The notes below the pieces were generated by a model. The model ran no database searches. It had not been told where the DNA came from and saw only the letters and a list, made by a program, of their open reading frames with translations. Positions 5,755-9,620 of a DNA stretch of 9,620 nucleotides are shown piece by piece. How positions within the stretch are numbered: position 1 is the first letter of the stretch; each line of letters opens with the position of its first letter. The DNA is from Treponema sp. UBA7590 (GTDB lineage Bacteria > Spirochaetota > Spirochaetia > Treponematales > Treponemataceae), in contig DLKK01000043.1 of assembly GCA_002478955.1 (NCBI GenBank), positions 11,436 through 21,055 of the forward strand. The letters run 5' to 3'. A program made the position numbers and the translations under genes.

Positions 5755-6381
5755 ATGCCGCTTAAAAAGAAATTTATTTTTTTCAACTTTCTTCTATATA
5801 TATTCATTTTTTGTACAGAACTTTTTGCACAACCAAAAATCCAAAAACTTAATGATGATTCGCCTCTTCATTTTAACCAGTGGGAACTTCTGATTTACCG
5901 TCCGGAAAACAGCGGAACCATGAACAATATCCGTTGCTGGCTAAAACTTGAGGATGAAAATGGAAATGACGTTACTTATTCAAAATGCAAGGCAACTTAT
6001 TATTATGCAAACAATGTTGTAAAAGACAAAAAAGCAGAGACGATGCAGTTTGGAAGCATTTTTCATCGTTCAGCACCGCGACAGGTTTTTAAATACCAAA
6101 AGAGCTATTTTCTGGAAGGCGGTCTGGTCATGTACCTTTTGCTTAAGCCCGGTAAATATAAAATCAGCGTTTATACGCCAAAAGACCAGCAATATCTTGC
6201 AAAAATTGAAAATAAAAATGAATGGATTTCAAATATTTTTGAATATGACACCGAAAATCCTGCGAAAGTATTGTTTGTAAGCCCTACCGCAAATGATAAC
6301 GGATTTTACAACGGCGGCTGGCACATTGATTACAAAGCGCCGAAATATTATAAATTCACCAAGCCGAAAATGGAAGAATAA
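5755..6381 (+). CDS. Secreted protein of unknown function
   Basis: I do not recognise this 208-residue protein. It begins with a clear export signal: a basic start (MPLKKK), a hydrophobic core (7-20), and a likely signal peptidase I site after A25 in ELFA-Q. The mature part is polar, rich in aromatic and charged residues, and looks beta-strand rich (WELLIYRP, RCWLKLEDENGNDV, GGLVMYLLLKPGKYKISVYTPKDQ). 'KPGKYKISVYTP' resembles an edge strand of an immunoglobulin-like or beta-sandwich fold. Cysteines are few and there is no further membrane helix, so a periplasmic location is likely. The ATG at 5755 gives the signal peptide but has no Shine-Dalgarno sequence, only the hairpin at 5707-5743. It may be expressed weakly by read-through from enolase. 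The stop codon overlaps the T tract of the HU terminator. Confidence 0.75.
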   Translation: MPLKKKFIFFNFLLYIFIFCTELFAQPKIQKLNDDSPLHFNQWELLIYRPENSGTMNNIRCWLKLEDENGNDVTYSKCKATYYYANNVVKDKKAETMQFGSIFHRSAPRQVFKYQKSYFLEGGLVMYLLLKPGKYKISVYTPKDQQYLAKIENKNEWISNIFEYDTENPAKVLFVSPTANDNGFYNGGWHIDYKAPKYYKFTKPKMEE

Positions 6382-6405
6382 AAAAGGACTGCCAAGTGAC
6401 AGTCC
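6380..6405 (-). terminator. Intrinsic terminator of the HU gene
   Basis: On the minus strand, GGACTGTC-ACTT-GGCAGTCC (6405-6386) forms an 8-bp stem with a tetraloop and one G-T pair, followed directly by six T (6385-6380). This is a textbook Rho-independent terminator 13 bases after the HU stop codon. Its T tract overlaps the stop codon of the convergent upstream gene. Confidence 0.85.
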
Positions 6406-6418
6406 AGATAAAGCAAAC

Positions 6419-6694
6419 TTATTTGTTTACACGGTCTTTCAAAGCTTTTCCAGCCTTGAATTTTGGAGTTTTGCTTGCAGCAATGTTGATTGTAGCTCCA
6501 GTCTGAGGATTTCGTCCTGTTCTAGCAGCACGCTGACCAATTCCGAAAGTTCCGAAACCGATAAGAGCAACATCTTCACCTTTTTCCAATGATTTTGAAA
6601 CATTTTCGATAAAAGACTTCAAAAAAGCTTCTGTATCTTTCTTTGTAAGATTTGTGTCTGCTGCAATAGCATCAATAAGTTCTGATTTGTTCAT
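6419..6694 (-). CDS. HU-family DNA-binding protein
   Basis: This small nucleoid protein bends and compacts DNA as a dimer. The 91 residues are the standard HU/IHF length. The DNA-binding arm has the family signature: GFGTF (46-50), R55 and R58, then GRNPQTG (60-66) with the intercalating proline P63. The C-terminal end is PKFKAGKALKDRVNK. The N-terminal helices start MNKSELIDAIA. AGGGG lies 8 bases upstream of the ATG. The gene stands alone between its own promoter (6724-6752) and terminator (6380-6405). HU and IHF subunits cannot be separated reliably from sequence this short, but a single-gene HU-type protein is most likely. Confidence 0.95.
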   Translation of the reverse strand: MNKSELIDAIAADTNLTKKDTEAFLKSFIENVSKSLEKGEDVALIGFGTFGIGQRAARTGRNPQTGATINIAASKTPKFKAGKALKDRVNK

Positions 6695-6723
6695 TTCTAA
6701 ACCCCTATTTTTTGTATTTTTCT

Positions 6724-6752
6724 AGTATACAATGAAACTCAATATTTTTGAA
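6724..6752 (-). promoter_or_regulatory. Promoter of the HU gene
   Basis: Read on the minus strand, TTCAAA (6752-6747) and TATACT (6729-6724) are 17 bases apart. The -10 matches the consensus at five of six positions and the -35 at four. Transcription would start near 6717, giving a leader of about 22 nt that contains the AGGGG ribosome binding site. Confidence 0.5.
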
Positions 6753-6783
6753 TAGAAAAAACAAATATAATAAAAAAAAAGTT

Positions 6784-7548
6784 CTATAAATCCGTTTTTT
6801 CAAAACAGGAATAGATTTTTTTTATTTCGTCCGTGTATTCACCATTATTTTTGTAGACAACAAGCGGTTTTTCGATTTTAATCCTGGAATTAGCGTTTTT
6901 CCGGGCTTCGACAAGAACAATATTCGGCTCTTTCTGCGCGTAGGGATAAACAAGGCACATCCGTTTTGGCTCAATTTTGTGATGCTGAAGGCTGGCAAAA
7001 ATTTCAGCAAGTCGGAACGGCCGGTGAACCATGTAAAAAACTCCGGAAGTTTTAAGAAGATAATCTGCGGCGGAAACAACATCTTCCAGCGAGCAAAGAA
7101 CTTCAAAGCGGGAAATAGCTTTTTCATCAGCAGGATTTTGTTTTCCGTGCCCATAAATCATGTATGGAGGATTGCAGGTTACGACTTCAACGGAATGTTT
7201 CTTGAAAATTCCTGAGACATTTTTCACATCTCCATGGATAATCTCAATTTTTTGAGAAAGATTGTTCAGCTCAACACTGCGCTTTGCCATTTTTGCAGAA
7301 TTTTCCTGAATTTCAAGCCCTGAAATATGAACCGCACGGCTAGAAGACGACAAAAGCAGCGGAACAATTCCGGTTCCTGTGCAAAGATCTATTGCGGACT
7401 GGCCATTTCTGATACCTTCCTTTGCAAACCAGGCAAGCAAAAATGCGTCAAGCCCGAACTTAAAATTCTTCTTATCCTGTATGATTTTGTAGCCATTCTG
7501 TAAAATATCCTGCACTTCATAAGATTCTTTTCTGATTGTATTTTCCAT
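6784..7548 (-). CDS. tRNA1(Val) adenine-N6 methyltransferase-like protein (TrmN6/YfiC, COG4123)
   Basis: This is an S-adenosylmethionine-dependent methyltransferase of the family whose E. coli member methylates adenine 37 of tRNA1(Val). In its 254 residues I see the family's N-terminal FGLDAFLLAWFA (31-42), SAM motif I AIDLCTGTG (52-60), the acidic residue E79 after beta 2, D107, and the catalytic NPPY (126-129) that marks N6-adenine or N4-cytosine transfer. HRPFRLAEI (175-183) and the end segment GEYTDEIKKIY are typical of COG4123. AGGAA lies about 6 bases upstream of the ATG. The start is only 23 bp from the start of the divergent cysteine-cluster gene. The exact tRNA target is not visible from sequence. 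Confidence 0.88.
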   Translation of the reverse strand: MENTIRKESYEVQDILQNGYKIIQDKKNFKFGLDAFLLAWFAKEGIRNGQSAIDLCTGTGIVPLLLSSSSRAVHISGLEIQENSAKMAKRSVELNNLSQKIEIIHGDVKNVSGIFKKHSVEVVTCNPPYMIYGHGKQNPADEKAISRFEVLCSLEDVVSAADYLLKTSGVFYMVHRPFRLAEIFASLQHHKIEPKRMCLVYPYAQKEPNIVLVEARKNANSRIKIEKPLVVYKNNGEYTDEIKKIYSCFEKTDL

Positions 7549-7564
7549 TGCGATTTCCTATACT
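7536..7564 (+). promoter_or_regulatory. Possible promoter of the cysteine-cluster gene
   Basis: TATACT (7559-7564) lies 17 bases after TTGTAT (7536-7541). The -10 is good and the -35 weak. Transcription would start around 7571, almost exactly at the ATG at 7572, predicting a leaderless mRNA. This agrees with the lack of any Shine-Dalgarno sequence. The promoter would lie inside the start of the divergent methyltransferase gene. Confidence 0.35.
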
Positions 7565-7571
7565 CTATTTT

Positions 7572-8027
7572 ATGAATGATGAAAAATTTTACAATAACGG
7601 CTTGCATTTTGAGTGCAAAAGATGTTCATTTTGCTGCGGCCATTCGCCCGGATTCGTCTATCTTTCCAGGCGAGATTTAAATGCTTTGTGCGATTTTTTT
7701 AAAATGAGCGAGCAGGAATTCATCAAAAAATATTGCCGTTGGGTTGATTATTACGAAGGCGAGACAGTCTTGGCTCTTCTGGAACAAAAAAATTACGACT
7801 GTATTTTGTGGAACAACGGATGTTCTGCCTATTCTGCCCGCCCGGTTCAATGTTCAACATGGCCATTCTGGAGCTGGATGATAAAAACAAAAGAAATGTG
7901 GGAAGAATGTGCAAAAGAATGCCCGGGAATGAATCATGGCAGGCTTTGGTCATTTGAAGAAATTGAGAAAAACCGGAAAGCCTACGATGAAAACATTCCT
8001 ATAAAAAAAGGCGAAATTAAACTTTAA
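7572..8027 (+). CDS. YkgJ-type cysteine-cluster (CxxCxxCC) protein
   Basis: The 151-residue cytoplasmic protein belongs to the CxxCxxCC family (UPF0153/YkgJ), thought to bind zinc or an iron centre; the biological role is not established. The cluster is C15-x2-C18-x2-C21-C22. Further conserved positions are C77, C84 and C94 in GCSAYSARPVQC followed by the aromatic STWPFW, plus C113 and C117 near the end. The arrangement 'C-x-Y-x-x-RP-x-x-C' is diagnostic of the family. I chose the ATG at 7572 because the protein then begins just before the cluster; the frame extends upstream to a TTG at 7536, which overlaps the neighbour and has no ribosome binding site. It ends 10 bp from the convergent acetyltransferase gene, with no terminator visible between them. 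Confidence 0.88.
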   Translation: MNDEKFYNNGLHFECKRCSFCCGHSPGFVYLSRRDLNALCDFFKMSEQEFIKKYCRWVDYYEGETVLALLEQKNYDCILWNNGCSAYSARPVQCSTWPFWSWMIKTKEMWEECAKECPGMNHGRLWSFEEIEKNRKAYDENIPIKKGEIKL

Positions 8028-8037
8028 TAGACCGGAA

Positions 8038-8724
8038 TTAATTTTTTTCTGCAAGAATCTTCTTGATCTCGTCTGTGACTTTCCGCAAATCTGGGTCGCA
8101 CAAAAGCGGAAGGATATTCGCAAGTTTTTCACCCTGAAAATCCCACCATTTTAGCTTCAAAAGAAGTTCAGTAAGTTCATCATTGAAACGCTTTTTTATA
8201 AAACGCGCAGGATTTCCGCCGACGAGCGTATACGGCTCAACATCTTTTGCGACAACCGAATATGCGGCGATAATCGCGCCGTCACCGATTTTTACGCCCG
8301 GCATAATAACGCTTTCGCGCCCGAACCACACGTCGTTTCCAACAATAGTATCGCCTTTGTGGGGAAGCTGCGAAACGTGGTCAGGAGTATTTTCCGTGAA
8401 CGCGCCGCCGAACACGTTGAAAGGATAAGTCGTTACGCTGCAAAGCCTGTGGTTCGCAGGTCCCATTATGAATTTTGTTCCGCTTGCAATCTGGCAGAAT
8501 TTTCCGATTATCAGTTTTTCACCAAACTCAGGATAATTGAAAAGAATGTTGTTTTTCTCAAAATCGGCAGGAGCGACTGAATCATCGTAATAAGTGTAGT
8601 CGCCAATCTGAACGTTCGGAGCCTTCACAACATTTTTCACAAAACAGGAAGTCTTGTAGTCGTTCGGAAAAATCTGATCCGGAGATGGAAGATTTGCATT
8701 TGAAAGAATTTTTTGTGTCGGCAT
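8038..8724 (-). CDS. CatB/Vat-type hexapeptide acetyltransferase
   Basis: This belongs to the xenobiotic acetyltransferase family: trimers built on a left-handed beta helix that move acetyl from acetyl-CoA to a hydroxyl group. CatB members modify chloramphenicol and Vat members streptogramin A. In 228 residues I see the hexapeptide stretch around KLIIGKFCQIASGTKF, the catalytic histidine H92 in GPANHRL, TTYPFNVFGG, then GDTIVGNDVWFGRESVIMPGV and IGDGAIIAAYSVVAKDV followed by VGGNPARFIKKRF and LKWWDF. These segments closely follow known Vat/CatB sequences. The protein is slightly longer than the usual ~210 residues because of an N-terminal extension. I chose the ATG at 8724, which has GGAG 9 bases upstream; the ATG at 8739 has no ribosome binding site. 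Many chromosomal members are not resistance genes, so the substrate stays open. Confidence 0.85.
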   Translation of the reverse strand: MPTQKILSNANLPSPDQIFPNDYKTSCFVKNVVKAPNVQIGDYTYYDDSVAPADFEKNNILFNYPEFGEKLIIGKFCQIASGTKFIMGPANHRLCSVTTYPFNVFGGAFTENTPDHVSQLPHKGDTIVGNDVWFGRESVIMPGVKIGDGAIIAAYSVVAKDVEPYTLVGGNPARFIKKRFNDELTELLLKLKWWDFQGEKLANILPLLCDPDLRKVTDEIKKILAEKN

Positions 8725-9071
8725 TTTTGAAAACTCCATTAGGCAATTAATTTATTTTGAATAAAACATTCTTTTATGTACTGACAGTTTTGATAATAAA
8801 AACCAGAATTGAAGTTACTTATACTGTCGCTTATCCAAGAATTGTAGAAAAAGAAAAATCGAATTTTCCATGAGTTAAAATATACCATACAAATAATATC
8901 TATTCAATTTTTATTTTCAAGATAAAACGACCAAAATTTCTCTTCCAAAAATTGCTAATATATAGATTATATTTAATCTTTAAAAATATCATTTATAAAT
9001 AATATTTTTATTTGATTTTATAATATATAAATGATATTATTACATTTATAATATTACTTATAGGATATATT
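8725..9071. other. AT-rich intergenic region without a gene
   Basis: No open frame here has a credible start or ribosome binding site. The left part (to about 8960) must contain the leftward promoter of the acetyltransferase gene, but I cannot assign its boxes with confidence. The right part becomes extremely A/T-rich and carries the repeated CATTTATA sites in front of the HTH gene. There is no tRNA gene, insertion-sequence end or recognisable attachment site, although it is the boundary between housekeeping genes and the accessory pair. Confidence 0.6.
8985..9050. promoter_or_regulatory. Repeated CATTTATA sites, candidate operators for the HTH regulator
   Basis: AATATCATTTATA (8985-8997) is repeated perfectly in inverse orientation at 9026-9038 with 28 bases between the arms. 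A third CATTTATA in the forward orientation lies at 9043-9050, 22 bases before the start codon of the HTH gene. Multiple half-sites of this kind before a small HTH gene suggest autoregulation, as is usual for toxin-antitoxin-like operons. The low sequence complexity lowers confidence, but a 13-base exact inverted repeat that includes C/G positions is more than expected. Confidence 0.45.
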
Positions 9072-9512
9072 ATGAACACACGAATTATGCAAATAAGGGC
9101 TTTAGACAAAAAAACATCCTCTCTTACAGATGCCAAAAATATTGTTCCAAGAGGTTCAGGTTGGATAAATACAGTACGCAAAGCACTTGGAATGACTGCT
9201 GTTCAATTTGCAAAACGGCTGGGAGTTACTCAACCTCGCATTGCAAAACTAGAATCCAACGAAGAAAACTTAAAACTTTCCACGATGAAAAAAGTGGCAG
9301 AAGCTTTGGACTGCGAATTTGTTTATTACTTCAAACCTAAAACGACTTTTCAGGATACTGTAAAAAATCAGGCAAAGAGAAAAGCTGAAGAAATCATTCG
9401 TGGCGTTAATTTGAATATGGCACTGGAAAATCAGGATATTCAGACTCAGGAAGCTGTAAATGATATGGCCAATGATTTTATAAATGAAAATACTAAAATG
9501 ATATGGGATTAA
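9072..9512 (+). CDS. 'Mobile mystery protein A': HTH antitoxin-like regulator
   Basis: The 146-residue protein matches the family named mobile mystery protein A (TIGR02612), known as the upstream partner of a Fic-domain protein and found patchily, often in mobile DNA. The N-terminal region MNTRIMQIRALDKKT is characteristic. An HTH_3/Xre domain follows at about 32-87: WINTVRKALGMTAVQFAKRLGV, then TQPRIAKLESNE as recognition helix region, then LKLSTMKKVAEALDCEFVYYF. The C-terminal third (90-146) is charged and helical and may contact the partner. AGGA (9062-9065) precedes the ATG by 6 bases. The downstream partner starts 3 bases after the stop codon. By position and fold it is probably the DNA-binding, neutralising half of a toxin-antitoxin-like pair, repressing its own promoter through the sites at 8985-9050. 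That role is inferred. Confidence 0.88.
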   Translation: MNTRIMQIRALDKKTSSLTDAKNIVPRGSGWINTVRKALGMTAVQFAKRLGVTQPRIAKLESNEENLKLSTMKKVAEALDCEFVYYFKPKTTFQDTVKNQAKRKAEEIIRGVNLNMALENQDIQTQEAVNDMANDFINENTKMIWD

Positions 9513-9515
9513 AAT

Positions 9516-9620
9516 ATGGATATTTTTGAAACAGATGATAATTCAACACCTTTGACTGCAGAAGAAAAAGATGGATTAAAACTAAAATGGATTACTTTTC
9601 GTTCCGAATTAAACGAAGCA
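9516..9620 (+). CDS. 'Mobile mystery protein B', Fic family, 5' part only
   Basis: Only the first 35 codons are in the window; the gene continues past the right edge. The start MDIFETDDNSTPLTAEEKDG and the following LKLKWITFRSELNEA match the N-terminal signature of mobile mystery protein B (TIGR02613: acidic stretch, TPLT-x-EE, then a W-I-x-x-R-x-ELNEAE segment). Full members carry a Fic/Doc domain that usually transfers AMP to target proteins. The Fic motif itself (HxFxxGNGR type) lies outside the window, so activity cannot be judged. The start is 3 bases after the stop codon of the HTH gene, so the two are co-transcribed and probably translationally coupled. Confidence 0.82.
   Translation, partial: MDIFETDDNSTPLTAEEKDGLKLKWITFRSELNEA

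Noticed and set aside
6695..6783. Intrinsic terminator after the methyltransferase gene, suggested by a run of nine T on the minus strand (6780-6772).
   Set aside because: No stable stem precedes the T run, so it cannot be called a terminator; the region also contains the HU promoter.
8740..8984. Attachment site, tRNA fragment or insertion-sequence remnant at the boundary of the accessory pair.
   Set aside because: I searched by eye for direct repeats, terminal inverted repeats and tRNA-like segments and found none. Only short chance dyads such as ACTGACAGT (8780-8788) are present.
1..9620. CRISPR array, rRNA, tRNA or known riboswitch anywhere in the window.
   Set aside because: I see no regularly spaced direct repeats, no cloverleaf with TTCGA-like T arm, and no conserved riboswitch core. 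All coding space is accounted for by protein genes.

Overview
The window is AT-rich, densely packed bacterial DNA and most probably comes from a Treponema-like spirochaete. This rests on overall protein character, a relaxed lipobox (F-S-G-C) on the binding lipoprotein, and the AT-rich HU, enolase and COG4123 methyltransferase sequences. The genus call is recognition, not proof. It is a chromosomal housekeeping segment whose right end runs into accessory DNA.

Positions 1-322 hold no protein gene. They do contain a self-consistent small-RNA-like unit: a good plus-strand promoter (182-210), a perfect 18-bp palindrome (220-237), and a 14-bp hairpin followed by a T tract (247-330). This unit ends over the 3' end of a leftward ABC operon at 323-4188. 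The operon encodes a binding lipoprotein, a fused two-domain permease and an ATPase, in the layout of Fbp/Afu-type ferric-iron (or related anion) importers. A ~183-bp imperfect inverted-repeat element (2989-3171) separates the lipoprotein and permease genes and probably accounts for the unclear permease start.

A divergent intergenic region (4189-4377) leads to enolase (4378-5673). Its 5' region carries a second copy of the GTTAGC-N4-GCTAAC palindrome, placed relative to a promoter much as the first copy is. After enolase come two hairpins, a secreted protein of unknown function (5755-6381), and a convergent HU gene (6419-6694) with its own promoter and terminator. Next is a tRNA m6A methyltransferase-like gene (6784-7548, leftward). 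It is divergent by 23 bp from a CxxCxxCC cysteine-cluster protein (7572-8027), which may be leaderless. A CatB/Vat-type hexapeptide acetyltransferase (8038-8724, leftward) follows.

A very AT-rich 347-bp gap (8725-9071) with repeated CATTTATA half-sites precedes the pair formerly named 'mobile mystery protein A' and 'B': an HTH regulator (9072-9512) and the first 35 codons of a Fic-family partner (9516-9620, cut by the window edge). This toxin-antitoxin-like pair marks the start of accessory DNA and is the most system-like content. The other notable signals are the candidate small RNA with its shared palindrome and the inverted-repeat element inside the transporter operon.
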